Shown here piece by piece: positions 1 through 5,975 of a stretch of 7,422 nt of DNA. A program made the translations under genes and the position numbers. Positions within the stretch are counted from its first letter, which is position 1; every line of letters begins with the position of its first letter. The stretch is from Candidatus Gastranaerophilales bacterium (GTDB lineage: Bacteria > Cyanobacteriota > Vampirovibrionia > Gastranaerophilales > Gastranaerophilaceae), in contig JAJQFK010000231.1 in assembly GCA_021201175.1 (NCBI GenBank), positions 1 through 7,422 on the forward strand. Reading direction: 5' to 3'. The notes beneath the pieces were generated by a model. The model saw only the letters and a list, made by a program, of their open reading frames with translations, had not been told where the DNA came from and made no database searches.

Positions 1-122
1 CCCTCGCAATTGACGTGTGCAATGTTTAGCATGAAAAATATTTATTTCATTTTATAAATATATTTATAAAAAATATTTAATTAGTTTTTTTACATGGTAA
101 AGTTATATCGGAAGGGGATTTT
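1..122. other. AT-rich leader upstream of rsmH, no gene assigned
   Basis: This stretch is strongly AT-rich from about position 31 and carries no supportable gene. The first frame stays open from the window edge to a TAA at 55-57 and the third frame to a TAG at 27-29, so the 3' tail of an upstream gene could lie at the very edge, but this cannot be decided. No mraZ-like coding sequence is seen immediately before rsmH, although mraZ often sits there. A TTGACG at 10-15 resembles a -35 box, but no well-spaced -10 follows (TATTTA at 39-44 is too far), so no promoter is called. A purine-rich GGAAGGGG at 110-117 is the Shine-Dalgarno site of rsmH. Confidence 0.6.
50..71. repeat. 22-bp perfect AT palindrome flanked by short direct repeats
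   Basis: Positions 50-71 form an uninterrupted palindrome of A and T only, centred between 60 and 61. The 11-mer AAAAATATTTA occurs on both sides, at 34-44 and 69-79, the second copy overlapping the palindrome by three bases. The site could be an operator, a duplex-melting region or simple low-complexity sequence. With only two base types the chance of such symmetry is raised, so function is not claimed. Confidence 0.5.
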
Positions 123-1055
123 ATGCAGGAATATAAACATTATCCTGTTATGTTGAACGAGGCTGTTGACGCATTAGAATGCGAAAATGGCAAGTTATAT
201 ATTGATGCAACTTTGGGCGGCGGCAGCTACAGTGAACTGATTCTTAAAAGAATTTCACCCGATGGGCGTTTGATTGCCTTTGATGTTGATATTGATGCTG
301 TCAATGCTTCAAAAGAACGTTTAAAAGATTACGAAAATTTAACGATTGTTAACGATTCTTACACCAATATTAAGAAATATTTAGATGAATTTAATATAAA
401 ACAAATAACCGGCGGAATAGTTTTTGATCTGGGTGCTTCTATCCCCCAATTAACTTCTTGCGAGCGGGGTTTCAGTTTTATGAGCAATTCTAAATTAGAC
501 ATGCGGTTTAGCCGGTCTGCTGATTTTTCCGCTTATGATGTAGTTAATGATTACAAAGAAGATGAATTGGTACGTATATTCAGTGAATATGGTGAAGAAC
601 GCTTTTCAAAACGTATTGCAAAAAAAATTATTGAAACAAGAAAATCAAAGAAAATAGAAACCACTAAAGACCTTGTAGATATTGTTTTTCAGGCAGCACC
701 AAGAATAAAATCCAAAATTCATCCGGCAACAAGAGTTTTTCAGGCAATCAGGATAGAAGTAAATCATGAACTCAGTAATATAAAAAATACTTTAAATGAA
801 GTGCTTACATTATTAGCTCCAAATGCTATAATATCTATAGTAACATTCCATTCTTTGGAGGACAGAATAGTTAAACATTTCTTTAAACGCTATTCAAGAG
901 AATGGATTGGGGAACATGACGGATTAAATTATAATGCACCGCTGTTGGAGTTGGTTAATAAAAAACCTCTTTTGGCAAGCGAAGATGAAATTAAAATTAA
1001 TCCTCCGTCAAGGTCGGCTAAACTTAGAGCAGCAAGAAGAATAAGTAATAAATAA
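123..1055 (+). CDS. rsmH: 16S rRNA (cytosine(1402)-N(4))-methyltransferase RsmH (MraW)
   Basis: The product is the SAM-dependent enzyme that N4-methylates C1402 in the decoding centre of 16S rRNA; it is cytoplasmic and normally heads or nearly heads the dcw cluster. It has 310 residues, the usual family length. Visible family motifs, in order, are the N-terminal HYPVMLNEAV (residues 6-15), the SAM-binding DATLGGGSYS (28-37), the acidic FDVD (53-56), DLGASIPQL followed by ERGFSF (102-119) and LDMRFS (125-130). The C-terminal half has HPATRVFQAIRIEVN (200-214), TFHSLEDRIVK (241-251) and NPPSRSAKLRAARR (293-306). The DLGxSxxQL motif has Ala and Ile where Val/Ser and Ser are more common, which is conservative. 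The ATG is preceded by GGAAGGGG at 110-117, ending five bases before the start. The gene lies 31 bp before the ftsL-like gene on the same strand. The identification is very secure. Confidence 0.97.
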   Translation: MQEYKHYPVMLNEAVDALECENGKLYIDATLGGGSYSELILKRISPDGRLIAFDVDIDAVNASKERLKDYENLTIVNDSYTNIKKYLDEFNIKQITGGIVFDLGASIPQLTSCERGFSFMSNSKLDMRFSRSADFSAYDVVNDYKEDELVRIFSEYGEERFSKRIAKKIIETRKSKKIETTKDLVDIVFQAAPRIKSKIHPATRVFQAIRIEVNHELSNIKNTLNEVLTLLAPNAIISIVTFHSLEDRIVKHFFKRYSREWIGEHDGLNYNAPLLELVNKKPLLASEDEIKINPPSRSAKLRAARRISNK

Positions 1056-1074
1056 TAATTAATAATTAATAGTC

Positions 1075-1080
1075 AGGGAG
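1075..1080 (+). promoter_or_regulatory. Shine-Dalgarno site that selects a TTG start for the ftsL-like gene
   Basis: AGGGAG at 1075-1080 is followed by six bases and then TTG at 1087. The nearest in-frame ATG (1126) has no purine-rich sequence at a useful distance, so the TTG is preferred. It follows an AT-only spacer containing two tandem copies of TAATAAT (1053-1066) that includes the rsmH stop codon. Confidence 0.75.
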
Positions 1081-1086
1081 ATATCA

Positions 1087-1536
1087 TTGGGCAGAAGTTC
1101 AATAAAATATATAGATAGTACATACATGTATAAACATGCGCCTTTACCTTCCGGCGCCGCAACAAATCCTGTAATTTACGGCAGATTTCCAAAACATTTT
1201 GAACAAAAATCGTCTGCTGAAAGTCTAAATAAGTTTTTAACATGCGTGCTTTTATGGTTAACTGCTTTATCGTTGGTAAGCTATTATTTTGTTTCTGACG
1301 GTGAAAAAAGAATGAATGTGTTAGGCAGAGAAATTGTTGCTTTGAATAATGAAAATATAGAACTTCAAAATAAATTAGATAATCTTCATTCTTTTAATAA
1401 GGTTGATGAAATTATTCAAGGTAAAACTTTATTAGATACAGCAAAAAAAATTATAGAAATACCTGCTGCTGATTCTCTGGCTTCTCTTGAAACAAAACCT
1501 GCTCCTGTAAATTTCGGTTGGACTATCGGATATTAA
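1087..1536 (+). CDS. ftsL: FtsL-like septum protein (single TM plus coiled coil)
   Basis: The 149-residue product has the classical FtsL/FtsB/DivIC architecture. A cytoplasmic N-terminal segment of about 48 residues is followed by one hydrophobic helix (about 50-69, FLTCVLLWLT onwards). A charged, heptad-like segment then begins at about 72 and runs to about 101 (EIVALNNENIELQNKLDNL), with a C-terminal extracytoplasmic tail rich in Ala and Pro. FtsL forms a complex with FtsB and FtsQ that activates the septal synthase FtsWI. Sequence conservation in this family is low, so the call rests on topology and on its position between rsmH and ftsI, exactly where ftsL sits in dcw clusters. The start is TTG, chosen from the Shine-Dalgarno spacing. 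The long N-terminal tail (with Pro-Ser-Gly-Ala-Ala) is larger than in E. coli FtsL. The alternative is an unrelated membrane-anchored coiled-coil protein, which is unlikely given the context. Confidence 0.8.
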   Translation: MGRSSIKYIDSTYMYKHAPLPSGAATNPVIYGRFPKHFEQKSSAESLNKFLTCVLLWLTALSLVSYYFVSDGEKRMNVLGREIVALNNENIELQNKLDNLHSFNKVDEIIQGKTLLDTAKKIIEIPAADSLASLETKPAPVNFGWTIGY

Positions 1537-1567
1537 TTTTAGTTAAATAATTAAAACTGATTAATAT
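1530..1567. other. AT-rich imperfect hairpin over the ftsL stop codon
   Basis: ATATTAAT at 1530-1537 pairs with ATTAATAT at 1560-1567. An inner AGTT (1541-1544) pairs with AACT (1555-1558), with an asymmetric internal loop of three bases against one. The left arm contains the TAA stop of the ftsL-like gene. The arms have almost no GC and no T-run follows, so this does not look like a rho-independent terminator. In such AT-rich sequence it could be chance. Confidence 0.4.
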
Positions 1568-1575
1568 TGTCCGAG

Positions 1576-1609
1576 AAAATTTCGCGATAAGGAACGCGAG
1601 CGAAATTTT
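1576..1609. repeat. Hairpin 1 of the ftsL-ftsI element
   Basis: A perfect 10-bp stem pairs 1576-1585 (AAAATTTCGC) with 1600-1609 (GCGAAATTTT) around a 14-base loop. The loop carries a second CGCG (1595-1598) that could pair with the CGCG at 1583-1586 in an alternative fold. Confidence 0.65.
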
Positions 1610-1616
1610 TGAGTGG

Positions 1617-1631
1617 CACCTTGAAAAGGTG
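1617..1631. repeat. Hairpin 2 of the ftsL-ftsI element
   Basis: A 6-bp stem pairs CACCTT (1617-1622) with AAGGTG (1626-1631) across a tight GAA loop. The right arm includes the GTG at 1629 that a gene caller might take as the ftsI start. The pairing would hide this codon, and no separate Shine-Dalgarno site precedes it. Confidence 0.6.
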
Positions 1632-1632
1632 A

Positions 1633-1675
1633 GCCCCAATTTTTCGGTGACGAGGAGTCATCGAAAAATGTGGGC
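1633..1675. repeat. Hairpin 3 of the ftsL-ftsI element, 13-bp stem with GAGGA loop
   Basis: Bases 1639-1651 pair with 1657-1669 in a 13-bp stem (12 Watson-Crick pairs and one G-U at 1647/1661) closed by the five-base loop GAGGA (1652-1656). Outside a two-by-two internal loop, GCCC (1633-1636) pairs with GGGC (1672-1675). This is the strongest inverted repeat in the window. The purine-rich GAGGAG begins in the loop and lies ten bases before an in-frame ATG at 1668, so the hairpin could mask a ribosome binding site. Confidence 0.75.
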
Positions 1676-1708
1676 GACACTAGATTATGTTTGTGCTACG
1701 CTGTTTGC

Positions 1709-1713
1709 AGGGG
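1709..1713 (+). promoter_or_regulatory. Shine-Dalgarno site that places the ftsI start at 1722
   Basis: AGGGG at 1709-1713 is followed by eight bases and then ATG at 1722. That start gives a short basic cytoplasmic tail (MKRKIAEDK) before the membrane anchor, as expected for FtsI-type PBPs. The in-frame upstream candidates (GTG 1629, ATG 1668) lie within the hairpin element and would add residues that do not resemble a PBP N-terminus. Confidence 0.75.
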
Positions 1714-1721
1714 ATAATTAT

Positions 1722-3440
1722 ATGAAGCGGAAAATAGCAGAAGATAAAACAAAAGAAATTGAATCACGCATAAAGATTGCGCATATATTTATACTTGTTA
1801 TGTTTTGCGTTTCTATAATTTATTTATTTTTACTTCAAATTGCGGACATAAGACATTATAAGCAGCGGGCGCAAAGCCAGAGGCTTAGTAAAAACTTTAT
1901 TATGCGCGGACAAATCGTTGACAGAAACGGATTAAGACTTGCAACGGATCAAACTTCTTATAATTTGTATGCCCACAGAGAATATTTTGACCATACTCCG
2001 GAGGAACTTGCCGAAAAACTTTCGCCTTATTTGGATATGGATAAATCTTCAATTGTACAAAATATAAAAAAAGGGGCAACTGTAATACTTCTAAAAAAAG
2101 ATGTTGACCGTGAAACCGGAGAGAAAATAAAAAAATTAGGTTTAAGAGAGTTAAGTCTTGATAAAAAAAATGAACGTGTATACCCGCAAGATGAACTGGC
2201 GGCACATATTATAGGATATTATAATCCGGATGCGGATACAGCCTCGGGAGTCGAATTGAGTGCAAAGCAGAAATTACAGGCAGCAAATGAGGATATAACG
2301 GTTCAAAGAACACCAAGGGGAGATATAATATTTGATAAAACAATTGACCCTGTGCTGGCTTCTACTCCGCAAGTCGGGCAAACAGTTACACTTACAATAG
2401 ATTCTGCAATACAGCATGTTTGTGAACGGGAATTATTAAATATAATTAATGAAAAAAAAGCGGCAAGAGGCGCTGTTATAGTCATGAATCCAAAAAATGG
2501 AGAAATATTGGGTTATGCGGTTTACCCCAGATATAATCCGAATAATTATAAAAAAACAGATGCACTGACTCTAAAAAATTGGACTCTGACTGATGTTTAT
2601 CCTCCGGGGTCAACATTTAAAACTTTAACTGTTGCGGCGGGGATAGAAAGCGGAAAAATTAATGCAGCTTCTAAAGTATTGGATACAGGAAAAATGCAGC
2701 TCGGAAATTGGACAGTCCAAAATTATGATTACAATAAGAATCCTAATCCGGGCATGATAAGTTTGGTGTATCTTTTTGAACATTCAAGTAATGTTGGAAG
2801 TGCAAATATAGCTTTAATGATGAGTCCGGTTGAATTTTATAGTATTTTATCAAATTTCGGAATCGGTAAAAAAAGCGGTATTGATTTGGCGGGAGAGTCT
2901 ACGGGGCTTTTGCCGAAACCCTTTCAGTGGGATAAATCAAGACAGGCTACAATGGGCTACGGATACGGAGCTTCTGTTACGGCAATGCAGATGGTTTCGG
3001 CGGTAAGTGCTCTCGCTAATGACGGTGTAAGGGTTACCCCTCATGTTATTAAATATTCTCCCGAGGAAGAAGCCGAAAAAGTTAAAAGGGTTCAAGCTGT
3101 ATCTCCCGAAACTGCTAAGCTGGTTACTATGCTTTTAGCACAAAGTGTTGAAAACTCACGGTCGGTTATTAAGCTTGACAGATATACAGTCGCAGGCAAA
3201 ACCGGTACTTCTAAAAAGCCGAAGGAAAAATCCAAAGGATATTCAAATGCTTTATATGCTTCTGTTATAGGATATCTTCCGGCAAAAGATCCTAAAATGC
3301 TTGTTTATGTTGTTGTAGATTCAGCGTCAGCGGGCGGGCCCGTTTATGGCAATACTGTTGCCGGTCCTGTATTTAAAGAGGTTGCTAATCAATGTGCGAG
3401 AATTTTAAATATTCCGCCTGATAAAAATGTAGTAGAATAA
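1722..3440 (+). CDS. ftsI: Peptidoglycan D,D-transpeptidase FtsI (class B PBP, PBP3-like)
   Basis: This is the septal transpeptidase that cross-links peptidoglycan as partner of FtsW; it is anchored in the inner membrane with its catalytic domain outside. From ATG 1722 it has 572 residues, close to the usual FtsI size. A basic tail is followed by one membrane helix (about 18-41). The dimerisation/pedestal domain begins with RGQIVDRNG (62-70). The transpeptidase domain has all three active-site motifs: PPGSTFK with nucleophile Ser297 and Lys300, Ser355-Ser-Asn357, and Lys493-Thr-Gly495. A GYGYG segment (412-416) matches the conserved GYG before the V-T-x-x-Q region. There are no PASTA domains at the C-terminus. 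The position between ftsL and murE favours FtsI over the elongation enzyme PBP2. The reading frame stays open upstream to 1551, so an extension starting at GTG 1629 (603 residues) or ATG 1668 is possible on paper, but I consider it unlikely. murE starts 33 bp after its stop. Confidence 0.93.
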   Translation: MKRKIAEDKTKEIESRIKIAHIFILVMFCVSIIYLFLLQIADIRHYKQRAQSQRLSKNFIMRGQIVDRNGLRLATDQTSYNLYAHREYFDHTPEELAEKLSPYLDMDKSSIVQNIKKGATVILLKKDVDRETGEKIKKLGLRELSLDKKNERVYPQDELAAHIIGYYNPDADTASGVELSAKQKLQAANEDITVQRTPRGDIIFDKTIDPVLASTPQVGQTVTLTIDSAIQHVCERELLNIINEKKAARGAVIVMNPKNGEILGYAVYPRYNPNNYKKTDALTLKNWTLTDVYPPGSTFKTLTVAAGIESGKINAASKVLDTGKMQLGNWTVQNYDYNKNPNPGMISLVYLFEHSSNVGSANIALMMSPVEFYSILSNFGIGKKSGIDLAGESTGLLPKPFQWDKSRQATMGYGYGASVTAMQMVSAVSALANDGVRVTPHVIKYSPEEEAEKVKRVQAVSPETAKLVTMLLAQSVENSRSVIKLDRYTVAGKTGTSKKPKEKSKGYSNALYASVIGYLPAKDPKMLVYVVVDSASAGGPVYGNTVAGPVFKEVANQCARILNIPPDKNVVE

Positions 3441-3473
3441 AGTAATAGAAATAATTTTAAAAAGGAATATTTT

Positions 3474-4946
3474 ATGTTATTGAGTAAATTAATAGGTTCA
3501 TTAAAGGATTATAAAACGGAAAATTATAAAGATGTTGATATAACAGGAATTAGTTACAATTCTAAGGATACAAAATCAGGTGATATTTTTATATGTATAA
3601 GGGGAGAAACGGCAGACGGGCATATTTATGCGCAAAATGCCGCAGATAACGGGGCTTCTGCTTTATTTTGCGAGGAAAAACTTAATATTAATATTCCGCA
3701 GATTATTGTTAAAGACACAAAGCGGACTATGGCGTATATAGCTTCAGCTTTTTATAATGAACCTTCACAAAAATTAAATTTAATCGGAGTTACCGGTACA
3801 AACGGGAAAACAACTGTTACTCACTTAATACAAAGAATTTTAGAAGAAAACAAAGAAAAATGCGCACTTATCGGTACACTGGGGTATAAACTTTCAAGTA
3901 CAGATGAATATAAAGAAGCTAAACATACTACTCCTCAACCGCCGGAACTACAGCGTGATTTGAAATTAATGCTGGATGACGGAATAAATAATGTTGTTAT
4001 GGAGGTAAGTTCTCATTCTCTTGAACAAAACAGAGTCGGCTGCTGTTGTTTTAACGGCGCTGTTTTTACTAACCTGACTCAAGATCATTTGGATTATCAT
4101 ATTACAATGAAAAATTATTTTAAAGCAAAGGCAATTTTGTTTGAGAATTTAAAAGAAGGTTCGTTTGCAGTTATAAATGCTGACGATAATTATGCAAAAG
4201 ATTTTATATCAGTTATTCCCTCAGGTGTTAAAGTTATAACCTACGGGGTAAAAAATCAAGCTGATGTAAAAGCAGAAAATATTGATTTCTCAATTGACGG
4301 GGCAAAGTTTACGATTGAGTTTAATAATCAGCTTGAAAAAATGAATCTTCATTTGAACGGAATGTTTAGTGTATATAATGCACTTGCGGCATTTAGTACA
4401 GGTCTTGCACTCGGAATAGATTATAAAACAATTATAAATGCTCTGGAAAATACCGGAAGTGTTGCCGGACGATTTGAAATTGTGAGTAAAAAACCATTGG
4501 TTATAGTGGATTATGCACATACTCCCGACGGGTTGGAAAATGTTCTGAAAGCGGCAAGAGAATTAACTCCTGTTCAGTCAAATTTAATTTGCCTGTTCGG
4601 CTGCGGCGGAGATAGGGATACAACAAAACGTCCAAAAATGGGTAAAATAGCAGATGAACTATCTGATAAAGTTGTAGTTACCTCAGATAATCCGCGAAGT
4701 GAGGATCCTCAATTGATTATATCGGATATTATGGCGGGAATTAAAACGGTTGATACACAGAGAATATTTGTAGAACCGGACAGAAGAAATGCAATTAAAT
4801 TTCTAAAAACAATATCTACCCCCTTAGATGTTATTGTAATAGCAGGAAAAGGGCATGAAAATTATCAAATTTTGAAAAATGAAACAATTCATTTTGATGA
4901 CCGTGAAGAAGCGGGAAAAGTGTTTGCTGATGTTCAGCATGTATAA
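3474..4946 (+). CDS. murE: UDP-MurNAc-tripeptide synthetase MurE, meso-DAP type
   Basis: This cytoplasmic ATP-dependent ligase adds the third stem residue to UDP-MurNAc-L-Ala-D-Glu. Its 490 residues match the Mur ligase E family in length and domain order. The N-terminal UDP-substrate domain contains DSRxVxPG-like GISYNSKDTKSGDIF (25-39). The central ATPase domain has the P-loop GVTGTNGKTT (105-114), TTPQPPELQ (152-160), MEVSSHSLEQNRV (176-188) and TNLTQDHLDYH (199-209). Lys219 in YFKAKAILF is the probable carbamylated lysine. The C-terminal domain has DYAHTPDGLENVL (346-358), GCGGDRDTTKRP (376-387), DNPR (405-408) and GKGHE (458-462). DNPR together with GKGHE is the signature for meso-diaminopimelate; lysine-adding enzymes differ there. 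The ATG has AAAGGA at 3461-3466, seven bases upstream. The usual next dcw genes (murF, mraY, murD) do not follow; gpsA does, 12 bp later. Confidence 0.96.
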   Translation: MLLSKLIGSLKDYKTENYKDVDITGISYNSKDTKSGDIFICIRGETADGHIYAQNAADNGASALFCEEKLNINIPQIIVKDTKRTMAYIASAFYNEPSQKLNLIGVTGTNGKTTVTHLIQRILEENKEKCALIGTLGYKLSSTDEYKEAKHTTPQPPELQRDLKLMLDDGINNVVMEVSSHSLEQNRVGCCCFNGAVFTNLTQDHLDYHITMKNYFKAKAILFENLKEGSFAVINADDNYAKDFISVIPSGVKVITYGVKNQADVKAENIDFSIDGAKFTIEFNNQLEKMNLHLNGMFSVYNALAAFSTGLALGIDYKTIINALENTGSVAGRFEIVSKKPLVIVDYAHTPDGLENVLKAARELTPVQSNLICLFGCGGDRDTTKRPKMGKIADELSDKVVVTSDNPRSEDPQLIISDIMAGIKTVDTQRIFVEPDRRNAIKFLKTISTPLDVIVIAGKGHENYQILKNETIHFDDREEAGKVFADVQHV

Positions 4947-4958
4947 TGGAGGGAAATA

Positions 4959-5972
4959 ATGAAATTAACAATATTAGGTCCGGGGTGCTGGGGATTAACA
5001 TTAGCATGGCTGTTAAATGATAATTTTGAACAGGTCTGTGTATGGGGCAGAAAAGAAGATATAACAGATGAACTTCGCAAGTATAAAAGGACATCGGCGC
5101 CTTTATGCGTTCAACTGCCTGAAAAGACCCAAATTACGGATAACTTAAAGACTGCTGTATCTGATGCGGATATAATATTACTGGTGGTCGCAACTTCCGG
5201 AATACGACCTGTGTGTAAACAATTAAAAGAAGTCGGTTTAAAGGATAATCAAATACTTGTTAACCTTTCTAAAGGTTTGGAATTGCCTTCATTAAAGCGA
5301 ATGTCGGAAGTAATAAAAGATGAACTTCCCGATTCAAAACTTGTAATACTTTCAGGCCCTACACTTGCAAAAGAAATATTAAACGGGTGTCCGACTGCTG
5401 CAACAGCGGCTTCTGATGATTTCGCCGCTGCCGAAATTGTTCAAAAGAAGTTGAATGTTCCGTCAAAATTCAGAATATATACAAATTCTGATGTTATCGG
5501 TGTAGAACTCGGAGGAAGTTTAAAAAATGTTATTGCAATAGCATCCGGATTTGCAGACGCAATGCATTTAGGTGATAATTGCCGCGGTACGCTTTTAACC
5601 AGAGGGATGGCGGAAATGGTTAGAGTAAGTACGGCATTAGGGGCTAATCCTTCAACCTTATACGGACTTTCAGGCATGGGAGATTTGATTGCAACCTGCT
5701 CAAGTCCATACAGTCGTAATTTTACGGTTGGTTCTATGCTCGGCAAGGGTAAAAAAATAGATGATATTTTAAAAGAATTAGGTTCTGTTGCCGAAGGAGT
5801 CAAAACCTCTAAGGCGCTTTGCGAATTAGCTAAAAAGTTAAATATTGAGGTTCCTGTTTCTAATGCAATTTATGAGGCGGTTTATACAGATATAACTCCT
5901 AATGAAATTTTGAGTAAATTAATGAACAGAAAACTCAAGCCGGAAGATGAGTATAAATTTAGAACAGTATAA
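4959..5972 (+). CDS. gpsA: Glycerol-3-phosphate dehydrogenase [NAD(P)+] GpsA
   Basis: This enzyme reduces dihydroxyacetone phosphate to sn-glycerol-3-phosphate, the backbone for phospholipids; it is cytoplasmic and soluble. Its 337 residues are normal for the family. The N-terminal Rossmann fold begins at once with LGPGCWGLTLA (6-16), where most family members have GAGSWGTALA; the glycine pattern is kept but Pro and Cys replace Ala and Ser. It continues with VNLSKGLE (101-108) and SGPTLAKEI (132-140). The C-terminal helical domain has ELGGSLKNVIAIASG (183-197, with probable catalytic Lys189), GDNCRGTLLTRGMAEM (205-220), GLSGMGDL (236-243), TCSSPYSRN (246-254) and VAEGVKT (277-283). GGAGGG at 4948-4953 is a strong Shine-Dalgarno site five bases before the ATG. 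The gene lies 12 bp after murE and 3 bp before the GT41 gene, so the three are probably co-transcribed. Confidence 0.96.
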   Translation: MKLTILGPGCWGLTLAWLLNDNFEQVCVWGRKEDITDELRKYKRTSAPLCVQLPEKTQITDNLKTAVSDADIILLVVATSGIRPVCKQLKEVGLKDNQILVNLSKGLELPSLKRMSEVIKDELPDSKLVILSGPTLAKEILNGCPTAATAASDDFAAAEIVQKKLNVPSKFRIYTNSDVIGVELGGSLKNVIAIASGFADAMHLGDNCRGTLLTRGMAEMVRVSTALGANPSTLYGLSGMGDLIATCSSPYSRNFTVGSMLGKGKKIDDILKELGSVAEGVKTSKALCELAKKLNIEVPVSNAIYEAVYTDITPNEILSKLMNRKLKPEDEYKFRTV

Positions 5973-5975
5973 AAC

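Larger units (their letters stand above)
1571..1680. repeat. Multi-hairpin structured element between ftsL and ftsI, possible interspersed repeat
   Basis: This 110-bp block fills most of the only long intergenic gap inside the gene cluster (1537-1721). By hand count 53 of 110 bases are G or C (about 48%), clearly above the AT-rich neighbours. It contains three consecutive inverted repeats at 1576-1609, 1617-1631 and 1633-1675. Such a chain of perfect stems with a shifted composition is typical of palindromic interspersed repeats (REP/MITE-like) or of structured mRNA leaders. Only one copy lies in this window, so the repeat nature is inferred and not seen. The boundaries are approximate; the unusual composition may continue to about 1713. 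It matches no tRNA pattern or riboswitch that I recognise. Confidence 0.6.

Noticed and set aside
10..44. Sigma-70-type promoter using TTGACG at 10-15
   Set aside because: The nearest acceptable -10 (TATTTA, 39-44) leaves a 23-base spacer, too long for a confident call.
1053..1072. TAATAAT tandem heptads after rsmH
   Set aside because: Two copies of an AT-only heptad are likely by chance in this composition; they only supply extra stop codons before the ftsL start.
1571..1680. tRNA or rho-independent terminator in the ftsL-ftsI gap
   Set aside because: The three hairpins do not form a cloverleaf with an acceptor stem or the expected T-arm sequence, and no T-run follows the strong third stem.
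1629..1721. N-terminal extension of ftsI from GTG 1629
   Set aside because: It is encoded by the hairpin element, has no Shine-Dalgarno site of its own, and gives a non-family N-terminus before the normal basic tail and membrane helix; ATG 1722 has a good site.
1900..2205. Minus-strand open frame inside ftsI
   Set aside because: It lies wholly opposite conserved PBP coding sequence, shows no family motif, and is a shadow of the real gene.
2303..2485. Short minus-strand open frame inside ftsI
   Set aside because: It is opposite conserved PBP sequence and has no recognisable features.
4290..4520. Minus-strand open frame inside murE
   Set aside because: It is opposite well-conserved MurE sequence; composition and lack of motifs indicate a shadow.
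4831..5094. Minus-strand open frame across the murE-gpsA junction
   Set aside because: It overlaps two clear genes on the other strand and resembles no known protein.
5441..5803. Minus-strand open frame inside gpsA
   Set aside because: It is opposite the conserved C-terminal domain of GpsA and is a shadow.
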